A stretch of 33,870 nucleotides of DNA from Verrucomicrobiota bacterium (GTDB lineage Bacteria > Chlamydiota > Chlamydiia > Chlamydiales > JAFEGQ01), in the NCBI GenBank assembly GCA_018239785.1, contig JAFEGQ010000192.1:1-33870 (forward strand), written 5' to 3'. Both the position numbers and the translations under genes were made by a program. Below, in pieces: positions 1-8,510 of the stretch. Within the stretch, counting starts at the first letter, position 1, and each line of letters begins with the position of its first letter. The notes beneath the pieces were generated by a model, which had not been told where the DNA came from, did not search any database, and saw only the letters and a program-made list of their open reading frames with translations.

Positions 1-2
1 AA

Positions 3-437
3 GAGGTAGTGGGAGAGGTACTCACTGAAAGCAGAGTGAGCGATGGTCAAGCTTTGCCCACTGTTTTGGACCAGGTTAGAAAAGGGTTTCGTCAGGTGAT
101 CGGAGATGGGGCCTATGACAAAAGGAGTGTGCGCGAGGAGATCAAAAAGAGAGGGGCGGTTCCATTAGTCCCACCCCCTAAGAATGCTGTTTGCCGAGGC
201 ACTGGGGATGAAAGAGACGAAGCGGTATTAGATATTGCAGCCTTAGGGGGAGATAAAGTCGCTAAATCGCTATGGGGAAAGATCCGAGGGTATCATCTAA
301 GGGTTTTGGTAGAGACAGCTTTCTCTAGGTATAAACGGCTCTTTGGCGATCGCTTTTTCTCAAAAACTTCTGAGAGGAAAAAGCTTGAGACCAGGCTGAA
401 GTGGATAATCCTCAATAAAACGATGGCGAGCTGTTAG
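3..437 (+). CDS. IS5-family (IS903-like) transposase, C-terminal part, cut by window edge
   Basis: This is the C-terminal part of a DDE transposase that cuts and joins insertion-sequence ends. The reading frame is open back to the first bases of the window, so the GTG at 9 is internal and the gene is 5' truncated by the window, not necessarily in the genome. The second catalytic Asp lies in IGDGAYD. The Y-(2)-R-(3)-E-(6)-K signature of IS4/IS5-type transposases is complete at YHLRVLVETAFSRYK, which supplies the catalytic Glu. The stop is TAG at 435-437. The N-terminal DDE Asp and the left IS end lie outside. I could not define the right inverted repeat downstream. Family assignment rests on motif memory (IS903 group of IS5) and is fairly secure. 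Whether the element is intact cannot be judged here. Confidence 0.85.
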   Translation, partial: EVVGEVLTESRVSDGQALPTVLDQVRKGFRQVIGDGAYDKRSVREEIKKRGAVPLVPPPKNAVCRGTGDERDEAVLDIAALGGDKVAKSLWGKIRGYHLRVLVETAFSRYKRLFGDRFFSKTSERKKLETRLKWIILNKTMASC

Positions 438-736
438 GAGAAGGACAAATTGGAAGAAACTGGCTGCTTCAAATTCCTATTTTTTCAACACAGCCAAGTC
501 CTGCTATCTTTTTTTATTTTTTGATGCTCATTAAAATTTGTCTCTAATCAAATAGAAAAAATCTCGCTAACAAGCTCAAAAACAAGAAGTTAATCATCGA
601 CTTTTTTCTCTTTATCATTTAGCATGTCGTTATAAAAAGAATGCTGACTATAAAATTGATGGATAACTCAAGAGCGGTGTAGAATTTCTATTGCACTTAA
701 AAAAAACTTTCTCTCCTCTAAATACGGTAACTAGAC
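438..736. other. AT-rich intergenic region after the transposase
   Basis: This roughly 300-base stretch separates the transposase stop from the next start codon. It contains no open frame of useful length on either strand and no tRNA-like sequence. It is much richer in A+T than the flanking genes, with T-runs around 510-530. It presumably holds the right end of the insertion sequence and the promoter of the gene at 737. Confidence 0.6.
656..685 (+). promoter_or_regulatory. Candidate sigma-70-type promoter for the gene at 737
   Basis: TTGATG (656-661) and TAGAAT (680-685) are separated by 18 bases and match the -35 and -10 consensus in most positions. The predicted start of transcription is about 45 bases before the GTG codon at 737. 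In an AT-rich region such matches occur by chance, so this is only a candidate. Confidence 0.35.
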
Positions 737-1834
737 GTGATACAGCACACAAATCCTTTTCAGCATCCCTATCTATTTACCGCACTCTCTCTTGAGGCGC
801 AGCAAGCTTTCTACCAAGCTGTCCCTCCAACTGAAATAACGAGTAAAAAATTAGATCTTCTTAATCGTCAAATTAAGGACTTGACTCTCCCTAACAGCTA
901 TTTCACAAAAAAATTCAACTACTCAGCGCGCATTCTTTGCTCTTCTCCTCTTGTCGCCGTTTCCCTCGAGCCAAACAACCAACAAGACCCTCAAACAACT
1001 AGCACTAAATTCCTCTTTTGCGATGCAAACTCTTATTTTCCTCAGTTTGTTATGACTCGCTCCACTCCAATACACAAACCCCCCTCTTTTAATATTTGGA
1101 CTCCTACAAGCTCAAAAAAATTAAACTTCTCATTAATGTTTATTGTCAGTGAGATCATTGATCTTCAAGAGATGACACAACGACTAACAAATCGATCTGC
1201 AGAGGCATTCCGATTGTCTTCTTCTGCCGTAGAACCAACCCCTGCCATCGTATTGCAGCAAGCTGTGTTGTCCTTAGGAAGACAATTGGCAATGGACGCC
1301 TTTTTTCCAGAACAGAAAAATAGTCCCTATGTTCAAACACTACAAAGCCTTAGCAAAGCAGGACAAGTCCTACCCTCAGACGATGAATGGATGCAAAAAA
1401 AGGTGACTCAGATCCTCCTTACCCTCTGCTCCAAAGCTGGAAAGATCGCAACACTGCCAAACGCCTCTACTCTTATCTTTTTTGTAGAAACAGGGGAGCC
1501 GATTGCTGAGCTCGTGAAGAAAGAGGGAAATTATTTTGTCAAAGGCATTGAACACATCCCCATCGAGCCCGCCGACACATTGTTTCTTCCTGAAGTCACC
1601 CAGGAAGAAATCAATAAAATAAAAAATTATTTAAATTGCGAAAGAGAAGCCCAAGCTGACACCCCTTCAGAGCTTGGAAGGATTCGATCCATCCTCGGAC
1701 AGCAGCCACTACATTCCAATGATAGCCCTGCCTCTTGCGGCTTAACGATCACTATTGGACTTATTATCTGCTGCCGCATCCTTCATCTCTACAGGACAGG
1801 GCGCTTAACTTCCAGTGACTACCCCCCTGCCTAG
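737..1834 (+). CDS. Hypothetical protein with one C-terminal hydrophobic segment
   Basis: This 365-residue protein is not recognised. The frame starts at a GTG (737) with no clear Shine-Dalgarno sequence; the next in-frame ATG is far inside, so GTG is the best choice. The protein is mostly soluble in character and rich in Ser, Thr, Gln and Leu. A hydrophobic stretch (CGLTITIGLIICC, about residues 335-348) near the end is followed by a short charged tail, suggesting a single C-terminal membrane anchor. It has no signal peptide and no catalytic motif I can name. It lies between the transposase fragment and the convergent ApgM-like gene (8 bases between stops), so it may be lineage-specific or acquired. 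Coding is supported by length and by the absence of a better frame. Confidence 0.7.
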   Translation: MIQHTNPFQHPYLFTALSLEAQQAFYQAVPPTEITSKKLDLLNRQIKDLTLPNSYFTKKFNYSARILCSSPLVAVSLEPNNQQDPQTTSTKFLFCDANSYFPQFVMTRSTPIHKPPSFNIWTPTSSKKLNFSLMFIVSEIIDLQEMTQRLTNRSAEAFRLSSSAVEPTPAIVLQQAVLSLGRQLAMDAFFPEQKNSPYVQTLQSLSKAGQVLPSDDEWMQKKVTQILLTLCSKAGKIATLPNASTLIFFVETGEPIAELVKKEGNYFVKGIEHIPIEPADTLFLPEVTQEEINKIKNYLNCEREAQADTPSELGRIRSILGQQPLHSNDSPASCGLTITIGLIICCRILHLYRTGRLTSSDYPPA

Positions 1835-1842
1835 CTGTTCCT

Positions 1843-2835
1843 TTAAGGAAAACAAATTTGCCGCACCCCACCAGGTAACACCTTTCCAAGGCGCATGCTG
1901 GTCCGACAAAGGGGCATCACACGCAGCCTCTTTTTCCCTACGCAAGCATCTAAAAGAGGGGCAATGAATTGCCGATCAAGCCACTCGATCCGCTTGATTT
2001 TCTCCCTCAAATCCCCTTTATAAGTGCTTTGCCAAAGGTAGGGAAGATCCAGGTAGAGTGAACCTGTTTGGTCCAGCTGTTTTAAAAAAGTCAAACTCTC
2101 AAGGAGTGCAGAGGGTGGCGCGGCTCCTAGCTTCATGTTCAACGCTAGCGCAGCGCCTTGTAAAAGAGGGCGGGAAGTGCAAAGAGTGGCAGCAAGACGC
2201 TGAGGCGCATGGAGGGTGATTCCATCCCCTCCTCCCCACAAATAAAGAGCGTTGATGGGCTCTTGCCCCATTTCAAGGCGCAATTCATTGAGCTCATCTT
2301 CTGTCAACACCGCCATCCGAGAAGAGATCTGCCGCTCTAAACCAGAAGGTAGTAGCTCCACCCACAAACGACCCACCATCTCCGAGGGACTTAAAAGAGG
2401 AGTGTGAGAAGGAGATCCGGAGACCAAAAGAACAAAAAGAGGGCCCTGAAGATGGCAAAATGTAACCCCCTCTCCACTTAAGAGAGAGCACAAATGAGCC
2501 CCTTCTGCGCCACTGACCAGCTCATCTGCCACATCGACAATCGTCCCTTGACCTGCAGCGACAAAACGACCGCAATAAGCACTTTTGCCCTCTAGAGCAA
2601 TCCCTCGCGCCTTCGCCCATAAAGGCCCCTCTGCAGCCTCTCCTTGCGCTCCCCAAAGCGAAATCAAAGACCCCGACTCCCCTTTATTGTCAGGGGGGAA
2701 AAAGGGGACAACCCTCCCCTCACTTTCCATCCAATCGAGAGTGGCGTGATACGCCACTTCGTAAGGCGTTAATCCCCCAAGATCCTCCAAAGGCTCATCA
2801 AATAGACCTGTGAGTAAGAGAGTGATCTCCTCCAA
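1843..2835 (-). CDS. ApgM-like (alkaline phosphatase superfamily) protein with degenerate active site
   Basis: This 330-residue protein resembles archaeal-type 2,3-bisphosphoglycerate-independent phosphoglycerate mutase (ApgM). That enzyme interconverts 3- and 2-phosphoglycerate using two metal ions and a phosphoserine. The N-terminus (GLFDEPLEDLGGLTPYEVA, then LDWMESEGRV) follows the ApgM pattern 'DG..D.P..ELGG.TPLE.A....D.....G'. Around residues 185-202, ELNELRLEMGQEPINALYLW followed by GGG matches the conserved 'N..R...G..P.N...WG.G' segment. However, the first metal-binding Asp of the usual PDG/LDG motif is replaced (LLLTGLFDE), so it may not be an active mutase. The start is TTG at 2835, two bases after the rodZ stop, implying coupling to rodZ; no closer ATG keeps the family N-terminus. 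Function unknown. Confidence 0.7.
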   Translation of the reverse strand: MEEITLLLTGLFDEPLEDLGGLTPYEVAYHATLDWMESEGRVVPFFPPDNKGESGSLISLWGAQGEAAEGPLWAKARGIALEGKSAYCGRFVAAGQGTIVDVADELVSGAEGAHLCSLLSGEGVTFCHLQGPLFVLLVSGSPSHTPLLSPSEMVGRLWVELLPSGLERQISSRMAVLTEDELNELRLEMGQEPINALYLWGGGDGITLHAPQRLAATLCTSRPLLQGAALALNMKLGAAPPSALLESLTFLKQLDQTGSLYLDLPYLWQSTYKGDLREKIKRIEWLDRQFIAPLLDACVGKKRLRVMPLCRTSMRLGKVLPGGVRQICFP

Positions 2836-2837
2836 CT

Positions 2838-3242
2838 CTAAAGCACCCCAAGATATCTAGCGAAATACCAAGCAGCGAGCACGACCACCCCAATCCCTCC
2901 AATCCACAAGAGATTAGGCAACCATTTTATCCCCCCAGAAGGAGAGCCCCGCACCTCTAACGTTCCAATGCCGTAGGAAAATTCTTGTTTATCAGGAAGA
3001 CGAAAGAAATGAGGGTTCTCTTGCACAAGAGTCTCCCCATCGAGATTGAGAAATTGGGCATATTGCTTGACAAACCCTTTCGCATAGACAGGAGAGATCA
3101 TTGTGCCCACCCTCCCCTCTTCAATCCCCTGCAGATAACTCATCCGAATCGATGTGGCGTTCTCCACCTCTTTGAGAGACAAATTGAGTTCGCTGCGGCG
3201 GCGGCGAAATAGTTCTCCCATTGCCCCATTCTGCCGTTCCAT
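2838..3242 (-). CDS. rodZ: RodZ-like HTH membrane protein (cell-shape factor)
   Basis: This 134-residue protein has an N-terminal Cro/XRE-type helix-turn-helix of the RodZ kind (residues 8-80; LSLKEVENATSIRMSYLQGI, then VYAKGFVKQYAQFLNLD). A basic/Pro linker leads to one transmembrane helix near the C-terminus (about 112-130, NLLWIGGIGVVVLAAWYFA). RodZ links MreB filaments to the membrane at the growth or division site. The chlamydial homologue CT009 is similarly short and lacks the large periplasmic domain of enterobacterial RodZ. It sits divergently from rnhC and directly before the ApgM-like gene, matching C. trachomatis gene order as I recall it. An alternative start is the ATG for MGELF at 3221, which removes seven residues; a G-rich stretch precedes it. 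Confidence 0.85.
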   Translation of the reverse strand: MERQNGAMGELFRRRRSELNLSLKEVENATSIRMSYLQGIEEGRVGTMISPVYAKGFVKQYAQFLNLDGETLVQENPHFFRLPDKQEFSYGIGTLEVRGSPSGGIKWLPNLLWIGGIGVVVLAAWYFARYLGVL

Positions 3243-3344
3243 AGCTGCTTCCCTTGATTGACCTTAAGTTCTCGCATTTTCCCCCGGCGTTGATTTTTTG
3301 TCTGCTTGTTCTTTTTCCCCAAAAAACGTCACAATCAAACCTCA

Positions 3345-4226
3345 ATGTCACCCTTTGTCACTGAGCTCTCTCCAAACCTCAAGGATCCCTTGCGCCAAGG
3401 GCTGCTTGAGCGCGGTTTTGAATTTTCCCAAGCTCCTCATACTGAATTTGTCGCCAAAAAGAAGGGGGTTTCCTGCACCCTTTACACTTCAGGAAAGCTC
3501 GTTGTGCAAGGCAAAGAGATGGAAGACTTTATTAAATTTTTCCTGGAACCAGAAATTTTATCGACCTTCACCTATGGACAAGCCCCTTCCATCGACATGC
3601 GCCCAAGGATTGGAGGAGATGAAGCGGGGAAGGGGGATTTTTTTGGCCCTTTATGTGTCGCTGCTGTCTTCGCAGATGAGCAGGCACTTCCTCAGCTCGT
3701 GCAAATGGGCGTGCGCGACTCTAAGGCCATGAAAGATGACCAAATCATGGTCCTGGGGCGCAAAATCCTCCGCCTTTGCCCCTACCACGTTTTAAAACTC
3801 CACCCCCCTAAATACAACGAGCTCTATAGCAAATTCAAAAACCTCAACTCCCTACTTGCTTGGTGCCATAGCGCTTGCATAGAAACACTCCATCAAAAAA
3901 CAGGCTGCCAGCTCGCCATCGTCGACCAATTTGCAAAGCCCCATGTTCTGCAACATGCTGTGCGCAAGAAGGGATTGATCTTGAGTTTGGAGCAAAAAGT
4001 GCATGGAGAATCTGACATTGTCGTGGCCGCAGCTTCCATCTTGGCAAGAGCTGCCTTTGTTCACGAGATGGAAAAGTTAGGGGAAGAGGTGGGGATGGAG
4101 CTGCCTAAAGGTGCCGCCCCGCAAGTAGTCAGAGCAGGGCGCAAGCTCGTTGCAGCAAAAGGAGCCGACATCTTGAACAAAGTCGGCAAGCTCCACTTTA
4201 AGACAACAAAGGAAATTCTATCTTAA
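3345..4226 (+). CDS. rnhC: Ribonuclease HIII
   Basis: Cleaves the RNA strand of RNA-DNA hybrids in the cytoplasm, removing R-loops and primers. With the ATG at 3345 the protein has 293 residues, close to the chlamydial family length of about 300. A TTG at 3306 would add 13 residues, but the ATG form matches the family start (S-x-FVTxLS). The N-terminal TBP-like substrate-binding domain (about 1-75) is followed by the catalytic domain. That domain holds GGDEAGKGDFFGPL (first Asp and the Glu typical of HIII), VRDSKAM (Asp), IVDQFA (Asp) and a basic C-terminus. It is divergent from rodZ. Its TAA overlaps the stop of the convergent Inc-like gene by four bases (4223-4226). No Shine-Dalgarno sequence is obvious. 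Confidence 0.93.
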   Translation: MSPFVTELSPNLKDPLRQGLLERGFEFSQAPHTEFVAKKKGVSCTLYTSGKLVVQGKEMEDFIKFFLEPEILSTFTYGQAPSIDMRPRIGGDEAGKGDFFGPLCVAAVFADEQALPQLVQMGVRDSKAMKDDQIMVLGRKILRLCPYHVLKLHPPKYNELYSKFKNLNSLLAWCHSACIETLHQKTGCQLAIVDQFAKPHVLQHAVRKKGLILSLEQKVHGESDIVVAAASILARAAFVHEMEKLGEEVGMELPKGAAPQVVRAGRKLVAAKGADILNKVGKLHFKTTKEILS

Positions 4227-5701
4227 TCTCTCTGTTTCTTGACGAGCCTGTATTTAACGCTCGGCTCTTCCTCGATAATTTTCTCGATTCCGGGAAAATC
4301 TCCTGACAAACGGCATCCCACCAAAAAATTATATACATTTTCCTTGGAAAAACAGATCCTTTGCTTACCTATGATCAGATATTTTTTTCCGCTGATCTCA
4401 GTCGGCTTGAAGGTGACTACGACATCCCCCTTCCCCTCATCTTCAGCTTCAATGTGCATGTGTGAGGGATCTCGTGTTGCCTTTCCTGTCTTGATCGTCT
4501 CTATCAAGCACTCCCAATCTTGTTTTAGCTCCACTACTCTGCCAAATTGTTCCCTTGATGAGGCCTCAATGAGCTCCTCTTTTTTCCATAATAAGCATTC
4601 TAAGTTTCCTTCTTCTTGTTGTATTCCCAAGGAATGGGGATGCAAAACAATTTGACCCAGAAAAAGCGCTTTGAGCTGCTCTTTGGATAAAAAGAAATTC
4701 TTTGGTAAGTCGTGGAAACTTACATAGATTTTTCCTTCTAACTTGTAATCCGAAGTGCTAAAGAACTCCACCCACTTCTGTGGGTGTAAAAAATTTCCAG
4801 TCTCAATTTCACGGCGAACCGTATTGGACTCTGGAAACGTATCCAAACACTGTTGGACTCGGCGTACTGCTTCAAGGAGGTGGTTCAGTTCTTCGCTCCT
4901 ATCTTCAGGAAGAGCCTCTAGCTTCCGCTCTCCACCTGCCTCTAGATAGCGGTTGATGAGGTGTAGATCAGGCTCTTTTAGCTCTTCCTCTCGAGGAAGA
5001 GGGTAAGTAACTGTGGAACCCTCCTCTGGAGCCGACCGCTGTGAAGCAGATGAATAGAGCTGACATATCTCTTCATCCTTGCCGTAGCGCCGCTTCCTGC
5101 TTTCAAGATGCACAGCTGTAAAAAGATCGTCGCGGATCTGGCAGTAGCCATAGCAGAGATGTGCATACTGATCGCGTGTGAAGGTTTTACCCTGCCAATG
5201 CCACGAATAGGATGCATGCACAATTTTCAGGGAAATGACTTTATTATAATCTTTCTCGAGTGAAAAGAGACTTTCCGTCCTATAAGAGGTGGGCCCCAGC
5301 AGCTGTTCTAATCTTTTATCGAGCATTGAGAGCTGGTTGTGCAGGAATTTCAGATCCTTTTCAGACAGTTCACCCTCCTTGAATAAGGCGCATTGACCTC
5401 CGATAGGCTCCGCCCTTTCGATCAAAAGATTCAAAGTCGCAAGATCTCTCTTCTGTAGCCCTTTAGCCACTTTTTCTGAGAACTCATCATCTTCATCATC
5501 GTTAAATGCTTGACGAAATGCTTCGATGACCATCCAAACAGAACGACCTAAAGCTCCTGTGACTAGGGCAAAGTGGAGCAGTTTTCGACGAGTGACGGGA
5601 AAATTTTGAAGCGCGACAGCCACCCAAAATAGAGCAAAAGCTTTGCGTTCATAGGAGGTATTTTTAATAAATGAGATTGCTTTTTCTCGTATTTCCATCA
5701 T
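4223..5701 (-). CDS. Inc-like hypothetical protein, paralog A1
   Basis: This 492-residue protein of unknown function is a tandem paralog of the gene upstream (5786-7327). Near the N-terminus two hydrophobic segments (about residues 20-35 and 42-60; FALFWVAVALQNF, then LLHFALVTGALG) are separated by a short basic turn. This bilobed pattern is typical of chlamydial inclusion-membrane (Inc) proteins secreted by type III secretion. The rest is soluble and charged. It shares FLSKEQLKALFLGQ, the ENVY.(4)GC...DFPGI region and a basic KYRLVKKQ end with its paralog. The position between rnhC and gatC corresponds to CT005-CT007 in C. trachomatis. An Inc role is inferred from topology and position; I see no enzymatic motif. 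The ATG at 5701 is followed directly by a second ATG. Confidence 0.8.
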   Translation of the reverse strand: MMEIREKAISFIKNTSYERKAFALFWVAVALQNFPVTRRKLLHFALVTGALGRSVWMVIEAFRQAFNDDEDDEFSEKVAKGLQKRDLATLNLLIERAEPIGGQCALFKEGELSEKDLKFLHNQLSMLDKRLEQLLGPTSYRTESLFSLEKDYNKVISLKIVHASYSWHWQGKTFTRDQYAHLCYGYCQIRDDLFTAVHLESRKRRYGKDEEICQLYSSASQRSAPEEGSTVTYPLPREEELKEPDLHLINRYLEAGGERKLEALPEDRSEELNHLLEAVRRVQQCLDTFPESNTVRREIETGNFLHPQKWVEFFSTSDYKLEGKIYVSFHDLPKNFFLSKEQLKALFLGQIVLHPHSLGIQQEEGNLECLLWKKEELIEASSREQFGRVVELKQDWECLIETIKTGKATRDPSHMHIEAEDEGKGDVVVTFKPTEISGKKYLIIGKQRICFSKENVYNFLVGCRLSGDFPGIEKIIEEEPSVKYRLVKKQRD

Positions 5702-5785
5702 CTATCTCGTTGATAAAGAAAACCAGTGTAGCATCAAAGTCTCTTTAAAGTCTAGAAGAGGAAGCACCATCGAAAAAACTCTACC

Positions 5786-7327
5786 TTATATTTTATTCTT
5801 TCTAATAAGTCGGTATTTAACCCCTTTTTCTATCTCTTCCACTTTGCCAATCCCTGGGAAATCTTGAGATGTAACACAACCTACTAAAATTTGATAAACG
5901 TTTTCCTTGGGGCAATGAATCCGTTGATGGCCTAAAATCAAATAATTTTCTTTCTTGATGACCACAGACTTGAAAGTGATTTCTATATCTCCTCCATCGA
6001 GAGGAGTGAACCAAGGATCAGGTCGCAGCTCGCCTTTCTGGAGCTTTTCTAAGATTTGATTCCACTCTTCTTTTGTGACCTTAAGCGACTCTTGGATCTG
6101 CTCCCACACGGCTTTAGTTTCTTTGATTTCAAGAAATTGCTTTCTTGTATACACCTCAGCGACCCCTTTTTTCTCCCAGAGGAGATATCCTCCCTGCGGG
6201 AGATTACGCGATTGAATTCCCAAGTGATCTTTATGCTCAGCCATTTGGCCTAAAAAGAGAGCCTTGAGCTGCTCTTTGGACAAAAAGAGATCTTCTGGCA
6301 AGGCAGGGAAAGTGACCCCTTTCCTCCCTTGAGGCTCTCCATGTCGTGGACTCACCAACTTAATCCAGACTTCTCCTCCAACGCGAATTTCCCTAGAGTT
6401 TTCGTTAGAGGGTAGAGAGCCATCCAAGTAGCGCGACACTTCTCGCATCGAAGTATATATTTTTTTAATCTCTTCCTCTTTCCCCTCAGGAAAGGCCCCT
6501 ATTTTCACTCCACCACCTGCTTCAAGATAGCAGTTGAAAACCTTCAAATCCCGCTCCTCCAGAGGAGGTGGCCCTTGGAAGAGAGGGGCCGTCGCAACGG
6601 TCCCTTCAGGCAGAGGCTGTTCGATGAGGCAATGATCGCAGCTGCTATTGTTATGCGGAAGTGAAGGCGCTACTGGATAAAGATACAGTTGGTGCTTCTG
6701 GTGCTTCTTACTCTGCGACATCCCACTTTTGGGAAATTGAGTCGCTTTAAAAAGATCAGAGCGCACCTGACAGTAACCATAAAGGAGGTGACGGCATTGC
6801 TCGAGAGTGGTACCTTTGACCCTCCAGAACCGATACTCATGAACCTCGAGAGTAAGGTAAGGAGAGTCAGCGCTCTTGGAGACAGAGGAGCCACCTCTCG
6901 AAAACTCAAAGCTCTTACTATCGCTCTCCAAAACCTTTTGAATCGTGTGATCAAGTTCCATAAGTTCATCGTGAAGGAAGTTGATCTGGTATTGATCCAG
7001 TGTTTCGGCGAATAGGGAGCGCTGGCCTGGAAATGGTGACCTCTTGATCAACTCATTTAAAGTGACGAGATCCCCCTTCTTGAGCCCTGTGGCCACCTTG
7101 GTGCTGTTTACGCTTTCCTCGACAAACACCTGATACAACGCCTTGGAGGTCATCCAAACTGCACCCCCTAAAGAGCCCGTAACAAGAGCAAAACGGAGAA
7201 GTTTCTTGTTAGTAATAGCAAAATTTTGCATTACAAGGGCCGCCAAAAATAGGGCTAACGCCTTGGATCCGTAAGAAATCTGAGATGATGGGGCTGGTGC
7301 TGGAAGTTCTTGATTTTCTATTTCCAT
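5786..7327 (-). CDS. Inc-like hypothetical protein, paralog A2
   Basis: This 513-residue protein is paralogous to the downstream gene at 4223-5701, 84 bases away on the same strand, so a gene duplication and probable co-transcription. The N-terminal double hydrophobic segment (ALALFLAALVMQNFAI, KLLRFALVTGSLGGAVWM, about residues 24-62) is preceded by a Pro/Gln-rich leader that could carry a type III secretion signal. Shared blocks are GDLVTLNELI, LFLSKEQLKALFLGQ, ENVYQILVGC, DFPGIGKVEE and KYRLIRKNK. An insertion containing CDHC (about 240-243) is absent from A1. Function is unknown; Inc-like by topology. The upstream spacer (7328-7503) is very AT-rich and must contain divergent promoters. 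Confidence 0.8.
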   Translation of the reverse strand: MEIENQELPAPAPSSQISYGSKALALFLAALVMQNFAITNKKLLRFALVTGSLGGAVWMTSKALYQVFVEESVNSTKVATGLKKGDLVTLNELIKRSPFPGQRSLFAETLDQYQINFLHDELMELDHTIQKVLESDSKSFEFSRGGSSVSKSADSPYLTLEVHEYRFWRVKGTTLEQCRHLLYGYCQVRSDLFKATQFPKSGMSQSKKHQKHQLYLYPVAPSLPHNNSSCDHCLIEQPLPEGTVATAPLFQGPPPLEERDLKVFNCYLEAGGGVKIGAFPEGKEEEIKKIYTSMREVSRYLDGSLPSNENSREIRVGGEVWIKLVSPRHGEPQGRKGVTFPALPEDLFLSKEQLKALFLGQMAEHKDHLGIQSRNLPQGGYLLWEKKGVAEVYTRKQFLEIKETKAVWEQIQESLKVTKEEWNQILEKLQKGELRPDPWFTPLDGGDIEITFKSVVIKKENYLILGHQRIHCPKENVYQILVGCVTSQDFPGIGKVEEIEKGVKYRLIRKNKI

Positions 7328-7469
7328 GACATCTCTTCTTAAAATTTATAAATAATAATACATGAAATGCACTTTAAGTTCTATATAAAACTAAAATTTA
7401 GATAATTATAAAAATTAAATACCAAGAAGGCGCTTCTCGCTTGCCAGCGCTCTGAAGAAGCAGCTATTG

Positions 7470-7490
7470 ACCTTTTGCTCTCAAAAAGGT
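7470..7490. promoter_or_regulatory. Inverted repeat overlapping a weak promoter before the porin-like gene
   Basis: ACCTTTT and AAAAGGT form a perfect 7-bp inverted repeat with a 7-base loop. A weak promoter pair overlaps it: TTGACC (7467-7472) and TAAATC (7490-7495) with a 17-base spacer, just before the GTG at 7504. No T-run follows on either strand, so an operator or chance palindrome is likelier than a terminator. Confidence 0.25.
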
Positions 7491-7503
7491 AAATCCCCAA
7501 CTT

Positions 7504-8484
7504 GTGAAGCGATTAAGTCTGTTAATTCTCGCGATGACCCTCCCACTCTTTGGGGATGGGCAAGGAGGGGTCCCGTTGCCCCCTCTTCCCGTCTATCAAA
7601 AAGTTCCTTGTTGCATCCCCCCTTACATGGGGCGGTGCTGTGAGCCGAAGCGATGCCCTATTCCAGAGGGGCCCAATCCTTTCCTCCACCCTTGGAACCT
7701 CAGGGGCATTTTCCTGCATACGGGGAGAGCCCGCATCGCCGATGAGCATTTAAAAAATGAGCGCTTTGGGTTTCAGCAAGCGGAAGTGAGGCTAGGTTAT
7801 CTTGCCCCCACGGGGTGCCTGACAGGCTTAGCTCCCACGATAGGGTTTCGAGAGACAGACATCGATTGGAAAAAAAATCCTTATATGCACAGCCGCCATT
7901 TCCAAGAGCTCTACCTTGGCGCCTACGCATTTACCCGCTGCATCGACTGTTGGTACTGGCAAGTGGGGCTTGGCTGGTGGCAACAGCTCTACCGGCTGCA
8001 GCTTGGCCACTATGGGATGATGGAAGGGCTTCTTTGGGGCCGCTATCAGTGGTGGAGAAACGTCGGGGTCCATGTGGGAACCTATGTGGAAGCTGGCCGT
8101 CGCCAAGGGTTTGTCCGCCCCATCATTGGGATCGACTGGAAAATTAACGACCGATGGCATGCCTATGCGGTCTATCCGGTCGACACGAAAATTGTCTATC
8201 AAGTGAACCCCGCCTTCTGCCTCGCCCTCGCAGGGAGGCCCAATCGAACACGGCTGCGCCTTGAAGACACAGACCCCGATCCTGAAGGGCTCCTCGAATA
8301 CCGAATGTGGGGTGTCGAAGGGCGAGCCACCTATCAACCCTCTGTTCTGTTTAAAATCGACACCTTTGTCGGCTCCACGATTTGGTCGTTCATCAAAGTC
8401 AATAACCGATGGAACAAGCGGATCGTCTATACAAATCTCAAAGACACCTGGTATGCAGGTGCTCATATTTACTTGAGCTATTGA
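7504..8484 (+). CDS. Predicted outer-membrane beta-barrel protein, Cys-rich N-terminus
   Basis: The 326-residue product begins with a signal peptide (MKRLSLLILAMTLPLFGDG). A Pro/Cys-rich segment follows (CCIPP, RCCEPKRC, about residues 36-51), which could form disulfide cross-links as in chlamydial outer-membrane complexes. The remainder is dense in aromatic, alternating polar/apolar strands (WYWQVGLGWWQQLY, GRYQWWRNVGVHVGTYVEAG). It ends in a C-terminal Tyr (AHIYLSY), the classical C-terminal aromatic of barrels assembled by BamA. It is not recognisably MOMP; the exact family is unknown. The start is GTG. The gatC start follows after 26 bases on the same strand, so the gat operon may be read from upstream of this gene. 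Confidence 0.75.
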   Translation: MKRLSLLILAMTLPLFGDGQGGVPLPPLPVYQKVPCCIPPYMGRCCEPKRCPIPEGPNPFLHPWNLRGIFLHTGRARIADEHLKNERFGFQQAEVRLGYLAPTGCLTGLAPTIGFRETDIDWKKNPYMHSRHFQELYLGAYAFTRCIDCWYWQVGLGWWQQLYRLQLGHYGMMEGLLWGRYQWWRNVGVHVGTYVEAGRRQGFVRPIIGIDWKINDRWHAYAVYPVDTKIVYQVNPAFCLALAGRPNRTRLRLEDTDPDPEGLLEYRMWGVEGRATYQPSVLFKIDTFVGSTIWSFIKVNNRWNKRIVYTNLKDTWYAGAHIYLSY

Positions 8485-8510
8485 GCTCATTCTGCTACCC
8501 TTTCTTCTCT

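Noticed and set aside
7828-8490. Minus-strand ORF of 220 residues opposite the barrel gene
   Set aside because: The plus strand has a signal peptide, barrel pattern and terminal Tyr; the antisense product shows no family features.
8409-8510. Longer gatC start giving 133 residues
   Set aside because: The extra 34 residues are the preceding barrel gene read in another frame; the 99-residue form matches the family.
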